Shown here: in pieces, positions 1 to 9,062 of the stretch | Layout of the letters: each line of letters starts with the position of its first letter | Position numbering within the stretch: position 1 is the stretch's first letter | Assembly: GCA_019634635.1 (NCBI GenBank) | Contig: JAHCBB010000037.1 | Span: 1-47,068, forward strand | Direction of reading: 5' to 3' | Source: Verrucomicrobiia bacterium | GTDB taxonomy: Bacteria; Verrucomicrobiota; Verrucomicrobiia; Limisphaerales; UBA9464 | Length of the DNA stretch: 47,068 nucleotides | Made by a program: the position numbers and the translations under genes | Notes under the pieces: generated by a model | Told to the model about the DNA's origin: nothing | The model's input: only the letters and a program-made list of their open reading frames with translations | Database searches by the model: none

Positions 1-129
1 GATTTTGTTCGCAATGCCTGGTCGATCAACCGGGCCGCGGAGCGGGCCCCCAGCTTGCGACGGGCACGAATGCGTGTCGGCGAGTTGGCCGCGCTCGTCA
101 CCGGCATAACGGACGCATTTGGTCCCTGA
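1..129 (+). CDS. 3' end of an unrecognised gene (partial)
   Basis: Frame 1 is open from the first base of the window to a TGA at 127-129, giving 42 residues rich in Arg, Ala and Leu and ending LAALVTGITDAFGP. The start lies outside the window. I do not recognise the family. The amino-acid mix looks like a real C-terminus (helical, Arg/Ala-rich) rather than a shadow frame, but it is short, so this is a tentative call. Confidence 0.35.
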   Translation, partial: DFVRNAWSINRAAERAPSLRRARMRVGELAALVTGITDAFGP

Positions 130-477
130 TGATCAATTCCCCCTGCGTGCGCCCGGCATCGGGAGCAATGGGGACGCACCTAAACATTTGACACTTTGAG
201 GTAAGACGGGCTCGGTTTGCGCGGGGTCAGAACTCTGTGGGAGTTGTGGCGGATGGGTGGCATCCTGCGGCAGGCGCCGGGGCTTCCGGAATCCTTCGCA
301 CTGGACGTGTGTGCGCTCACCCGCGTGGACAATCACGACCACCTTCTGGTCTGCGAGCGAGGACCAGCTCAGGAACCGGGGCGGGTGGTCCTGTTGTCAT
401 CAGCGGGCACGGGCCATGCCCAGCAACCTGTGCCAGGAGGCCGGCCAACACGGAGTCAACGATCCCTCCGCCCCCCA
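130..477. other. gene-free stretch
   Basis: I see no credible gene here. Short open frames on both strands are arginine- and proline-rich and have no start with a ribosome site. The segment at about 165-205 (GGGGACGCACCTAAACA, then TTTGACACTTTGAGG) is more AT-rich than its surroundings and could be a fragment of a dispersed repeat, but there is no second copy in the window to prove it. It lies downstream of the minus-strand propeller gene and may hold its terminator, although I find no strong hairpin plus T-run. Confidence 0.4.
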
Positions 478-2826
478 TCAATCAAAGCCATCCCAGGGCG
501 GAATCATGCTGGAAACCCCGTAAAATCCGGCGGGTGGCCCCACCCCTCCCGGGTGCCGTACCGAATGGATGGTCCCGTCTCCCGGCATGTTGCCGGCAAA
601 AACCCTCCAATCCTCTTTCCCCAGTGACCCGGTCGCGGCTGCTGCGTAGTTCTGACCCGGAACGGTGGTGAACTCCACCCGGGCGTCGGATCCCTCGACC
701 ACGAACCGCGTGATGCGAGGTGCGACCGTCTCGCCGCTGTGCCAGAGGGTGAATTGGTTCGCAAGGTGGCCTCCGGACTCCCCGAACACCCCGCCCACGA
801 GAAGGTCCGGCCCCCGTCGGGCCAGCGCCATGACCCAGCTGTCCAAACCGGAACCGAGGTCCGACCAGTCCAACCCATCCCATCGCGCGATGAACCGGGC
901 GGCCCGGCCACCGGCCGACGTGAAGGCACCACCGGCATGAAGCACCCCGTCCTCCATCGCGAGCGCAAAGACCGGGTTGTTCAACCCGGTTCCCAGTGCG
1001 GACCAGGCGTTGCCGTCCCAGCGGGCGATGGCATTGGCAGGGATGCCCCCGGCCATCGAAAACGAGCCACCCACAAACACATCGCTGCCACGCACCGCAA
1101 GGGCGAATGCCGATCCGTTGAGGCCGGCACCTCCCATGGCACTCCATTCGGATCCGTTCCAGCGCATCACCCCGACGGAGACGACCGACCCCGCCACGGA
1201 GAAGGAGCCGGCGGCGTATACGTGGGTGTCGCCGATCGCGAGGGCGCGAACCGGCCCGTTGAGCCCTCCGGCGAGTGCGGACCACGCGGCTCCATCCCAA
1301 CGAGCGATGCCATGCGCTGCCACCGGGCCGGCATTGGTGAAGTCGCCACCGGCGAATAACTCCCCGGACTGGCCCACGGCAAGCGCCCGAACCGTGGCGT
1401 CCAGTCCCGGGCCCAACGGCGCCCAGGTGGCGCCGTCCCAGCGCGCGACATGCAAGGCCGCAGTCGTCCCGGCGGAGGTGAAGTCGCCGCCGGCATAGAC
1501 GGTGCCGTCCCGAGCGGCGACGGCACGGACCGCAGCGTTGACGCCGGAGGCGAGTGAAGACCAGCTCCGGCCGTTCCACCGGGCAATCCGGCCCGCCGGG
1601 ACCCCGGCCGCGCTGTCGAAATTCCCCGCCACGTAGTAATTGGTTCCACTCGTCGCCACTGCGAAGACGGCGTCGTTGAACCCGTTGCCAAGGGACAGCC
1701 ACCGGTCATCCCGCCAGCGGGCCACGTTGAACGTCTGGATGCCTCCCGCGGTTGAAAAGTTGCCGCCGACGAACACCTCCGGGCCCCGGAACCCGATGGC
1801 CCGGCCCGCGCCATCTTCGATACCCGCGCCCAGTGCCGACCAGCGGGTGCCATCCCAACGCGCGATGCCGCGCGCCGCCACGCCGCCCGCCTCGGCGAAA
1901 TCGCCCCCGGCAAGCACGTCGGCACCACGGGCCGCCACCGTGAATACCTCCCCCGGGATGCCTTCCCCCAACGCGGACCAGCCGCTGCCGTTCCACCGGG
2001 CAACGTTTCGCGCCGCGATACCGCCTGCCCGGGCAAACGCGCCCGCGACGTACAGGGCGTCCCCGTCCGCTGCGAGCGCGCGTACCGACCCGTTGTTGGG
2101 AAATCCCCCGGCCAATGCCGACCACTTGGTACCGTCCCAGCGCGCGATCTGGTTGACCTCGAGGTTTCCCGCAAATTGAAAGAAACCGCCTGCGTACAGA
2201 TCCGCGCCGCTGACGACGAGGGCGTTGACGTTCTGGCTCAGGGGATCGCCCACTGCGGACCAGTCGCTGCCGTTCCATCGGGCGATCCGCGCAATGGCGG
2301 CACCCCCGGCCCGCGTAAAGGACCCCCCGGCATAAAGATCGTCCCCCAGGAGGGCAAGCGCGCGAACCTCATCATCGAATCCACCGCCCACGGGCGTCCA
2401 CGACTGCCCGTCCCAGAGGGCGATACGCCTGGCCGGGATGCCACCGGCCATGGTGAACCGCCCGCCGACGTAGACGTTGGTGCCGCTCACTGCGATGGCC
2501 AGGACGTTGGAATTCACCCCGCTGCCAAGCGCGGACCACTTGCGCCCGTTCCACCGGGCGATGTGACTCAAGTGGACCCCTCCCGCGGCGCCGAAATCGC
2601 CTCCGACGAACACGTCGTCAGTACCGACGGCCACCACGCCGACCGTGCCGGAAACGCCCACGGGTCCGAACCGGTCGTCCCACACCCCCTGTCCAGTCAG
2701 GGTGGCCACCGCCATGCGGGCTGCAATGATTCCTGCGAGATACCAACAGGGAGCCCGGGGCGGACGGTGGCCCTCAATTCTCCGGGGCCAGACGGTCCTG
2801 ATGACGGGAACGACGTTGGATCTCAT
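478..2826 (-). CDS. secreted beta-propeller-like repeat protein (13 repeats)
   Basis: A 782-residue protein made almost entirely of about 13 tandem units of roughly 47 residues. Each unit carries a core of the form IARWDG--WSALG-G-----V-ALA--G--LY-GG-F--AGG, which is the pattern of blade-like repeats (Kelch/delta-60/WD-like superfamily). The N-terminus has a hydrophobic stretch at about residues 27-48 after a basic segment, consistent with export. The last 75 or so residues leave the repeat and read FTTVPGQNY...FYGV, a C-terminal beta module often seen on secreted verrucomicrobial proteins. There are no catalytic motifs, so a surface binding or scaffold role is inference. It stands alone, 43 bp downstream of the cytochrome gene on the same strand, so the two may be co-transcribed. 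Confidence 0.85.
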   Translation of the reverse strand: MRSNVVPVIRTVWPRRIEGHRPPRAPCWYLAGIIAARMAVATLTGQGVWDDRFGPVGVSGTVGVVAVGTDDVFVGGDFGAAGGVHLSHIARWNGRKWSALGSGVNSNVLAIAVSGTNVYVGGRFTMAGGIPARRIALWDGQSWTPVGGGFDDEVRALALLGDDLYAGGSFTRAGGAAIARIARWNGSDWSAVGDPLSQNVNALVVSGADLYAGGFFQFAGNLEVNQIARWDGTKWSALAGGFPNNGSVRALAADGDALYVAGAFARAGGIAARNVARWNGSGWSALGEGIPGEVFTVAARGADVLAGGDFAEAGGVAARGIARWDGTRWSALGAGIEDGAGRAIGFRGPEVFVGGNFSTAGGIQTFNVARWRDDRWLSLGNGFNDAVFAVATSGTNYYVAGNFDSAAGVPAGRIARWNGRSWSSLASGVNAAVRAVAARDGTVYAGGDFTSAGTTAALHVARWDGATWAPLGPGLDATVRALAVGQSGELFAGGDFTNAGPVAAHGIARWDGAAWSALAGGLNGPVRALAIGDTHVYAAGSFSVAGSVVSVGVMRWNGSEWSAMGGAGLNGSAFALAVRGSDVFVGGSFSMAGGIPANAIARWDGNAWSALGTGLNNPVFALAMEDGVLHAGGAFTSAGGRAARFIARWDGLDWSDLGSGLDSWVMALARRGPDLLVGGVFGESGGHLANQFTLWHSGETVAPRITRFVVEGSDARVEFTTVPGQNYAAAATGSLGKEDWRVFAGNMPGDGTIHSVRHPGGVGPPAGFYGVSSMIPPWDGFD

Positions 2827-2869
2827 TTCAGTAATGCGGGAACCGCGGGCAGTGGAACGTGGGAGTCGT

Positions 2870-3691
2870 TCAGCGTGGAAGCGATTCGAGGAAGGCCACG
2901 AGGTCGCTCAACTGCTGCAGCGTCATGGTTTCATTGTAATCCCCCATTCGGGAAAACTGACCGGTGCGGACCAGCTCCTTCTGGAAACCGGGTTCGATTC
3001 GGTGCGATGGATTGATGAGGGAGTTCACGAGATCCATCCGACCTGGCGTTCGCGATTCCAGCCCCAGGACCACGGGAACCGGTGGTTGCGCGTAGGGGGC
3101 GGGAAACTCCGATTCGTGTCCCCGCACCACGTGGCAGGCATGGCACCAAAGATCGCGAAATGCGGTCTTTCCTCGGGACACTTCGCCCTCCGGGAGCTGC
3201 AGGGTCCAACGGCCCGCCGCTGGAGGACTTGTCCGCGGTCGGGTGGGGCCCCCGGACCACAAAGGCGTGCCGTCTTCATCGCGCAGATGAAGGGTCTGAT
3301 CGCCCCTCACCACCGTGGTGGCGACCACCACAAAGTCTTCACCAATCGGAACCCTTGATCCCGATACCACCACGGGATCCGCAGCTCCAAGCCGGACATC
3401 CTGCCGTTCCACGAACCACTGGGGCCCGAGCTGCACAGGGATTCGCCCAGCAGGGGACTCGACCACTGCACGAACTCCGGGCGACATGCGGCGTCCAGGC
3501 GTAAAGGTTTCGAGGCGAACGATCGTGCCCGCAATCGTGACGAGGGCGTTGGTGTCGAAGCGTCGCACAAACTCGGCAGACTGAGCCCAGCCACCGCTGC
3601 CTTCCCATCGAACGCGCCCCTGGGCGTTTACAGCCAGCGGAAGGGCGGGCAGAGCGAGTGAAATCCAAAGCAGGCGATGGAATGGGTTCAT
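2870..3691 (-). CDS. periplasmic monohaem cytochrome c with N-terminal beta domain
   Basis: A 273-residue protein with a clear signal peptide (MNPFHRLLWISLALPALPLAVNAQG). Residues about 30-150 are beta-rich and resemble a small OB-like domain with no ligand motif that I recognise. A single haem-attachment site, CHACH, lies at residues 183-187. A Met in the ETM segment near residue 253, followed by a typical C-terminal helix (LSDLVAFLESL), is the likely distal ligand. It should be a periplasmic electron carrier. The partner oxidoreductase is not obvious nearby; the next gene upstream on the strand is a TerB/DUF697-like protein. The start is the first ATG before the signal peptide. Confidence 0.8.
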   Translation of the reverse strand: MNPFHRLLWISLALPALPLAVNAQGRVRWEGSGGWAQSAEFVRRFDTNALVTIAGTIVRLETFTPGRRMSPGVRAVVESPAGRIPVQLGPQWFVERQDVRLGAADPVVVSGSRVPIGEDFVVVATTVVRGDQTLHLRDEDGTPLWSGGPTRPRTSPPAAGRWTLQLPEGEVSRGKTAFRDLWCHACHVVRGHESEFPAPYAQPPVPVVLGLESRTPGRMDLVNSLINPSHRIEPGFQKELVRTGQFSRMGDYNETMTLQQLSDLVAFLESLPR

Positions 3692-3847
3692 GGGGGTTCA
3701 GTGGTTTACGAGCATGTGGCATGCGGGGCCTGGGCGGCCTATCGGGCATCCGTTGGACGCGCCCGATGGACATTTCATCATGAAAAGGCGAACCGCTGGA
3801 CCTGAAGGTTCCAGCAATCACCGCCGGGCCCACGGAGTCGCCCCACC

Positions 3848-4804
3848 TCAGCCCTGACGCAGCCAGGCCGGGAGTCCGCCCGCCTGCATGCGCGACGCCT
3901 CGGACTGGATCTGCGGCAGGTACCGCCCCTGCAACCCGCGGGCCTGGCCGGCCAGGGTGTCGTACAGGCCGCGCAGTTCGATCGCATTGAATGTCCGGCC
4001 GCCGGCATAGTATTGCCGGGCCATCTGACCGAGGGCGTAGGTCGTGATGAAGGAAAGACCGGAACTCGCAGCCTGTCCGCCGACCGCACGGCCCATGCCC
4101 CCCGCAACCTGTCCCAGGAGGCCGCGCGCCACCTTGCCAAAGAACCCTTCCACCACCTGGGAGGTCAGGCCGACCCCGACCGTGGCAAGCAGGTCGCGAA
4201 TGTGCCCCCGATCGAGCTCATAGCCGTAAGCCTTCCCCACCCGGTACACCAACCGCATCTGAAGGGGCACGATCGCCAGCGTTGCCAGCGTTGAAGGCAG
4301 AAGCTCCAGGGCGCCGGCAAGAACCGCCTGATTCAAGATCGTCTGATCCAATCCGGGATCCGCAGCAGCAGTAAGGCGCGCCGGAACCGCCACGCCCAGG
4401 ACGGGCGGCAGGGTCGGACCGGGGACCACGGGAATCTCCGATGTCGTCCAGGTGTCGGTCTGACGCTCCACATCCCGCGCATAGGTCTCGTCCAGGCCCA
4501 GGTCGGCCCGAAGCGCCTGGAGGAACGACTGCTCCTCAGGAACCAACGGATGGTCCGCCTCGCAAACCGCAACCGCCGCCTCGTACGCCGGAAGTCCGGT
4601 CAACGGACCGCGCAGCCGGGCCGCCAGATCGCGAACCGTCTGCATCCGCACCTCCGCGTCGGCGCTTGGCGGCAACACCCCCACCGAACCATAACGCTCC
4701 GCCACACGCCGGAGCTCCGCCTGCTCCTCGGCCGAGACGGAGCCGTCGGCATAGGCGGCATGGAGTGCGAGGGAGAGAAGGGCCTGCTGCTGTTCGGCAT
4801 TCAT
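3848..4804 (-). CDS. TerB-like / DUF697-like protein
   Basis: A 318-residue protein when begun at the ATG giving MNAEQQQALLSLALHAAYADG. The frame stays open 21 codons further upstream, but that extension looks non-coding. Residues 1-110 have the TerB pattern, with two EF-hand-like acidic helical pairs (AYADGSVSAEEQAEL and EADHPLVPEEQSFLQAL). Residues about 145-290 are hydrophobic and Gly/Ala-rich (LPSTLATLAIVPLQMRLVYRVG..., VGVGLTSQVVEGFFG) and resemble the membrane-associated DUF697 (YcjF-type) region. TerB family members are linked to tellurite resistance and membrane stress, but the reaction is unknown. It is transcribed divergently from the TonB-type operon, with about 200 bp between them. 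Confidence 0.7.
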   Translation of the reverse strand: MNAEQQQALLSLALHAAYADGSVSAEEQAELRRVAERYGSVGVLPPSADAEVRMQTVRDLAARLRGPLTGLPAYEAAVAVCEADHPLVPEEQSFLQALRADLGLDETYARDVERQTDTWTTSEIPVVPGPTLPPVLGVAVPARLTAAADPGLDQTILNQAVLAGALELLPSTLATLAIVPLQMRLVYRVGKAYGYELDRGHIRDLLATVGVGLTSQVVEGFFGKVARGLLGQVAGGMGRAVGGQAASSGLSFITTYALGQMARQYYAGGRTFNAIELRGLYDTLAGQARGLQGRYLPQIQSEASRMQAGGLPAWLRQG

Positions 4805-5003
4805 GGACGCCGACTGCTGCCGGCAGCGCTGATTGAACCCAACCTCGTCCGCACGGCAATGCCGCAATCACGCGAACTCCGGGATGGAATCTACGGTCCC
4901 AAACGATCCCACACGATCCCCCCACGGGGCCATCTCGCCACGGATCGGGTCGTCACGGAATCGTCACAAAGGCGCCACGGGTGCGAAACCTGCCCTTCCC
5001 AGC

Positions 5004-5780
5004 GTGCATCCCGTGAACAGGGGATGCGGACGGCTCCCGGCCGTCCTGATTTTGTTGGGATGGCACTTGGCAGCGACCGCGGCGGAAAGCCCGCTTTCGG
5101 CTGCCCGTGACACCCTGTCGCAATGGGTTCAAACCCAGCAGCTGATCTCGCGAACCCGCACCGAGTGGGACTCCGACCGGGAGATGCTGGAGCAGTCGCG
5201 GGCCTTGTTCGAGCGGGAGTTGAAGGCGGTCCGGGAACAGGCGGGGCGGCTGTCCACCAACAGCTCGGTCGCGGACGCCGAGCGGATTCAGGCGGAGGCG
5301 GAGTTGAAGGCGTTGACCCAGGCCTTGGATCGGGCACGGAGCCTCGTGGCGGGGCTGGAGGCGCAGGTCCGCGAGCTCATTCCCCTGATCCCACCGCCCT
5401 TGCTGGAAACCGTGCAACCGATCCTCCAACGGCTTCCAAACGATCCCGCCGAGACCAGGGCTGGCGTGACCGAGAGGCTCCAGACGGTTGTCTCGTTGTT
5501 GAACGAACTCGACAAATTCCAGGGCGCCGTGGTCGTGAGCAACGAAAAGCGACCCAATGCCGCCGGTCAACCGGTGGCGGTGGACGTCCTCTACCTGGGA
5601 CTTGGGCAGGCGTTCTACGCCTCCGCAAACGGCGACGTCTCCGGCATCGGCACCCCGTCGGCCGCGGGATGGACTTGGAAGCTGGACCCGCAGATCGCCG
5701 GGAAAGTTCAGGAGGCCCTGGCCATGTATCGCAATCAGAAGCCGGCCGCATTCGTGGGTCTTCCGGTCACCGTCCAATGA
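5004..5780 (+). CDS. DUF3450 family periplasmic coiled-coil protein
   Basis: First gene of a seven-gene TonB-type operon. The best start is a GTG at 5004 (another GTG is at 5013), which gives a signal peptide ending LILLGWHLAATAAES. Upstream in-frame ATGs at 4833 and 4884 would add an implausible charged leader. After the signal comes a long coiled coil (about residues 35-120, Glu/Arg/Leu heptads) and a compact C-terminal domain with the DUF3450 look (VDVLYLGLGQAFYAS--G--SGIG, then a W-WKLDP stretch). DUF3450 genes are known to sit directly before TtpC/ExbB/ExbD/TonB sets in marine gammaproteobacteria, so a periplasmic accessory role in TonB energisation is likely. Its stop overlaps the next start (ATGA). 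Confidence 0.8.
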   Translation: MHPVNRGCGRLPAVLILLGWHLAATAAESPLSAARDTLSQWVQTQQLISRTRTEWDSDREMLEQSRALFERELKAVREQAGRLSTNSSVADAERIQAEAELKALTQALDRARSLVAGLEAQVRELIPLIPPPLLETVQPILQRLPNDPAETRAGVTERLQTVVSLLNELDKFQGAVVVSNEKRPNAAGQPVAVDVLYLGLGQAFYASANGDVSGIGTPSAAGWTWKLDPQIAGKVQEALAMYRNQKPAAFVGLPVTVQ

Positions 5781-7207
5781 AACGCCATCCCTTTCCCGTT
5801 TTCCTGAGGGCCTTGCTCCCGGCTCAGGGGCTGGTCGCCCTGATGGCCGTGTGTTCCCTCGTCGCGCAGACTCCCGATTGGGACGCCCTGGCATCCGGCA
5901 CCCAGGAGGACCTCAAGAAGAGTCTTGCCGAACTGGCCGAAGTCCGCCGGAGCATCGAGGCCGGTAAACTGCCCCTGGTCCAACAGGTCAACGCCCTGGA
6001 GCAGCAGGTGATCGAGGAACGGGCTGCCCTTCAAAAGGCGGAGCGGTTCCAGGAAAACCAGTTGGTGGAGCTCAATCAGTTGCGCTCGCAGGTCCGTGCA
6101 AGATCGGAAGAGGTCAAGTACCTCGACTCCCTGCTCGCCGAATACGCGAGGGCCTTCCGCACCCGCACCCACGTGATCGAGGCGGAGCGGGTGCGCCCGA
6201 TGCTGGATCGTGTGGATGCCGCCGCGGCCTCGCTCGACCTTGACGCCGATCAGAAGCTGGCCCGCAGGGCGGAGATGCTGGAAGCCTCGATTGCGCGCCT
6301 GCGCGACGTGGCCGGAGGCACGACCTTTGAAGCGTCGGTCCTTGGGCCGCGCGGCCAGATCGAGAAGGGGCGGGTCGCCCTCGTCGGCCCGGTCGCAGTG
6401 TTCGCCAGCGACCAGTCGGACGCCACGGGACTGGTCCAGCAGGAGTTGAACAAGGCGGATCCCAGCCTTTTTCAGCTGTCGCCCGAACTGTCCTCCGGGG
6501 TCCGCCAGCTGGCGACAACCGGTTCCGGTCCGCTGTCGGTGGATGCCACTATGGGCAACGCCATCAAGATTGCCTCCATACGGGAGACGCCCATCGAGCA
6601 CTTCGTGAAGGGCGGCGTGGTCATGTGGCCCATCCTGCTCCTGGCAGTCACCGCCCTGGTCATCACGATCTACAAATGGGTGCAGCTCTCGAAGGTGCGC
6701 CTCGTCAGCAGCCGGGAGCTTCAGACGGTGATCCAGCAGGTCCAGGCGGGCGACTCCGGGGCGGCGATGAAGTCCGCACAAGCCATTCCCGGACCCGCCG
6801 GACAACTCCTGGTCGCAGCCGTGGAGCACAGCGACGAGAAGAAGGAATACGTCGAGGAGGTGCTGTACGAGCACATGCTGAACACCAAGCCGAAACTGGA
6901 GGCCCTGATCCCCTTCGTCGGGCTCACCGCCGCGGCCGCGCCGCTGCTGGGACTGCTCGGGACCGTGACGGGCATGATCGCGACCTTCCAGATGATCAGC
7001 GTCTTCGGCACCGGCGATCCGCGCACCATGTCCTCCGGCATCTCCGAGGCGCTCATCACCACGGAATCCGGCCTCTACGTCGCCATCCCGGCGGTCCTGG
7101 CCCATGCCTTCCTGACCCGCAAGGCCAGGGCAATCCTCGGAAGCATGGAGCAGACCGCCGTCAGCTTCATCAACGGGCTTCCGGAGGATTCGATCTTCCG
7201 AACCTGA
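5777..7207 (+). CDS. TtpC-like long ExbB/TolQ proton-channel subunit
   Basis: 476 residues from the ATG at 5777, which overlaps the DUF3450 stop. The longer open frame running upstream to 5123 is out of register with the real gene before it and is rejected. There is a signal-like hydrophobic N-terminus (ALLPAQGLVALMAVCSLVAQ), then about 230 residues of periplasmic coiled coil. A TolQ/ExbB/MotA core follows: first membrane helix at VVMWPILLLAVTALVITIY, then a cytoplasmic loop, then the paired helices TAAAAPLLGLLGTVTGMIATF and SEALITTESGLYVAIPAVLAHAF. A large periplasmic extension on an ExbB core is the hallmark of TtpC of TonB2 systems. It is expected to work with the second ExbB and with ExbD. 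Confidence 0.9.
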   Translation: MKRHPFPVFLRALLPAQGLVALMAVCSLVAQTPDWDALASGTQEDLKKSLAELAEVRRSIEAGKLPLVQQVNALEQQVIEERAALQKAERFQENQLVELNQLRSQVRARSEEVKYLDSLLAEYARAFRTRTHVIEAERVRPMLDRVDAAAASLDLDADQKLARRAEMLEASIARLRDVAGGTTFEASVLGPRGQIEKGRVALVGPVAVFASDQSDATGLVQQELNKADPSLFQLSPELSSGVRQLATTGSGPLSVDATMGNAIKIASIRETPIEHFVKGGVVMWPILLLAVTALVITIYKWVQLSKVRLVSSRELQTVIQQVQAGDSGAAMKSAQAIPGPAGQLLVAAVEHSDEKKEYVEEVLYEHMLNTKPKLEALIPFVGLTAAAAPLLGLLGTVTGMIATFQMISVFGTGDPRTMSSGISEALITTESGLYVAIPAVLAHAFLTRKARAILGSMEQTAVSFINGLPEDSIFRT

Positions 7208-7226
7208 CCCGACACCCCAAGACCCC

Positions 7227-7967
7227 ATGGAGACCCCGCTGCTCAAGATCTGGCACTCGTGGCACGCTGGCGGCTGGACGATGATCCCCATCGCCCTCGT
7301 CGCCGCCGGCTTGTACATCACCGGCATCCATCTCTGGTTCTTCATGCAGCGGCGCCGCTTCGCCCGCGTCGAACCGGAGCAGTTGCGGCAGTGGGTTCAG
7401 AATCCCTCCACCGCCGAGGGGGAGGTCGGGGAGGTGGTGCGCTACACCCAGGACGGGGTGAACTCCCTGCCGGCGATTTCCAGCCGTTTTGCGGAGGTGA
7501 TGAACGCCCGGATTCCCGACGTGGACCGCCGGATCACCACGCTGAACGTGCTCGTCGCCGCGGCCCCGTTGCTGGGTCTGCTCGGCACGGTGCTCGGGAT
7601 GCTGGTCACCTTCCGCGGCATTGCGGCGGGCGGCGGGAAGACGGTGGACGTGATGGCCCAGGGCATTTCCACCGCCCTCATCACCACGGAAATGGGCCTG
7701 CTGGTCGCCCTGCCCGGAATGCTCATCGTCTATCTGGTCAAGCGCAGCCGGAACCAGTACGTGGCCTTTCTTACCTCGCTGGAAAGCCTCACGCTGCGTC
7801 ATTTCCGAAGCGTGCATTCCATGCATGGCATGACGCGCGTGTTCACCCGGAAGGATTTTGCCGAGGTTCCGAAAGCGATCCCGACACCGGGACCCGTGAC
7901 GCCCAACCCGCCGTTGCCCATCGCGGATGCCCCTCCTCCGTTGATCAACCCGCTCCCGGCCCAATGA
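7227..7967 (+). CDS. exbB: ExbB/TolQ/MotA proton-channel family protein
   Basis: 246 residues and three membrane helices: GWTMIPIALVAAGLYITGIHLW near the N-terminus, then the paired core helices VAAAPLLGLLGTVLGMLVTF and TALITTEMGLLVALPGMLIVYLV. This is the ordinary-length ExbB2-type subunit next to the long TtpC-like one. It forms the inner-membrane proton channel with ExbD and TonB. A Pro-rich C-terminal tail (PTPGPVTPNPPLPIADAPPP) extends into the cytoplasm and is longer than usual. The start lies 19 bp after the preceding stop. Its own stop overlaps the exbD start as ATGA, implying translational coupling. Confidence 0.93.
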   Translation: METPLLKIWHSWHAGGWTMIPIALVAAGLYITGIHLWFFMQRRRFARVEPEQLRQWVQNPSTAEGEVGEVVRYTQDGVNSLPAISSRFAEVMNARIPDVDRRITTLNVLVAAAPLLGLLGTVLGMLVTFRGIAAGGGKTVDVMAQGISTALITTEMGLLVALPGMLIVYLVKRSRNQYVAFLTSLESLTLRHFRSVHSMHGMTRVFTRKDFAEVPKAIPTPGPVTPNPPLPIADAPPPLINPLPAQ

Positions 7968-8371
7968 AGTTCCGGCGCTCGCTGACCGATGCGGAGGAGG
8001 GCTCCGAGATCAACATGTCGCCGCTCATCGACATGGTGTTCATCCTGCTCATCTTCTTCATCGTCACCACGACCTTTGTGGAGGAGTCGGGCGTCGAGGT
8101 GGACAAACCGTCCGCCGCCTCGGCATCACGACTCGACAAGAACAGCATCATCCTGGCGATCACCGCGCAGGGGCAGGTCGTGTATGGGGGCAAGGAGATT
8201 GGCATTGGCGGCGTGCGACCGCTCGTCACCCGGCTGTGCGACCGCGACCCACTCCCGGTGATCGTGCAGACCGACAAGGCCACGCCATCGGGCGTGCTCG
8301 TCCGGGTGATTGACGAGGCAAAACTGGGCAAGGCGAAGAATGTCAGCATCGCCACCGAGCAGGGTGGCTGA
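7964..8371 (+). CDS. exbD: biopolymer transport protein ExbD/TolR
   Basis: 135 residues from the ATG at 7964, overlapping the exbB stop. One membrane helix near the N-terminus reads INMSPLIDMVFILLIFFIVTTTF. The Asp in PLIDMVF is the conserved proton-relay residue of ExbD/TolR. The remainder is a periplasmic domain ending with the usual beta-alpha pattern (PVIVQTDKATPSGVLVRVID). It completes the TtpC-ExbB-ExbD motor that powers TonB. Length and motif order match the family well. Confidence 0.94.
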   Translation: MKFRRSLTDAEEGSEINMSPLIDMVFILLIFFIVTTTFVEESGVEVDKPSAASASRLDKNSIILAITAQGQVVYGGKEIGIGGVRPLVTRLCDRDPLPVIVQTDKATPSGVLVRVIDEAKLGKAKNVSIATEQGG

Positions 8372-8383
8372 AATCCCGGCGGC

Positions 8384-9046
8384 ATGCGGCATGTCTACCA
8401 ACCGCCCCGCTTCCACCGGGACTGGCCCACGGCCATCCTGCTGGGGCTGCTTCTGACGTTGGGCGTCTTCGTCGTGCTGCCATTCACCACCGCCATCTCG
8501 GCATCGCGAAGCCGTCAGCTGATGCTGACCCGCGCCGACGTGGCCGCCCCCGCCCCGCCGGAGGCCGAGGAGGAACCGCCGCCGCCGCCCGAGGAGCCCA
8601 ACGAGGAGGAGCCTGAGGCCCCCCCCGAACTCGCCGACAATCCCATGGACATTCCGCTGAGCGCCGACCTCGACGTCGCGGTCGGATCCGGCGGCGCGCT
8701 GGCCGGATTCGGCGACCTCCGCGCGGCCACGTCCGCAGTTTCCGCAGGCGACGACACTTTCGGCGGGGCGGATCTGGAGCAGCGTCCGCAGCCGGTTTCC
8801 CAGGTGCCGCCCGCCTACCCCACCGAGCTGCGCAAGGCCCGTCTGGAGGGCATGGTGATCGTGGACTTTGTCGTGGACGAATCCGGCCGGGTCGAGGAGG
8901 CGCGCGTGGATCGCTCCTCCCATCCCGAGTTTGAGCGGCCCGCCCTCGAGGCCATCCGGCGGTGGCGATTCCGCCCGGGACTGCGCGAGGGCAAACCGGT
9001 GCGCTCCTACAACCGCCAGACCTTCCGGTTCCGTCCGCCCGCCTGA
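8384..9046 (+). CDS. tonB: TonB family energy transducer
   Basis: 220 residues. A short cytoplasmic N-terminus is followed by one membrane anchor (TAILLGLLLTLGVFVVLPFT). Then comes an acidic Pro/Glu-rich spacer (PPEAEEEPPPPPEEPNEEEP, about residues 60-85) and a canonical C-terminal TonB domain (VPPAYPTELRKARLEGMVIV, then AIRRWRFRPGLREGKPV). The YP motif that contacts the receptor TonB box is intact. The spacer is short and acidic rather than the Lys-Pro type of E. coli TonB, which resembles TonB2. It lies 12 bp after exbD and is followed by a TPR gene, the same order as in TonB2 clusters. Confidence 0.92.
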   Translation: MRHVYQPPRFHRDWPTAILLGLLLTLGVFVVLPFTTAISASRSRQLMLTRADVAAPAPPEAEEEPPPPPEEPNEEEPEAPPELADNPMDIPLSADLDVAVGSGGALAGFGDLRAATSAVSAGDDTFGGADLEQRPQPVSQVPPAYPTELRKARLEGMVIVDFVVDESGRVEEARVDRSSHPEFERPALEAIRRWRFRPGLREGKPVRSYNRQTFRFRPPA

Positions 9047-9062
9047 CCCGCCTTCAACCTCC

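Noticed and set aside
181..215. Promoter with TTGACA at 188-193
   Set aside because: No -10-like hexamer lies 16-18 bp downstream and no plus-strand gene follows.
5735..7345. 536-residue minus-strand frame opposite the TtpC-like gene
   Set aside because: Antisense of a well-supported proton-channel gene; no recognisable domain, and it crosses gene borders.
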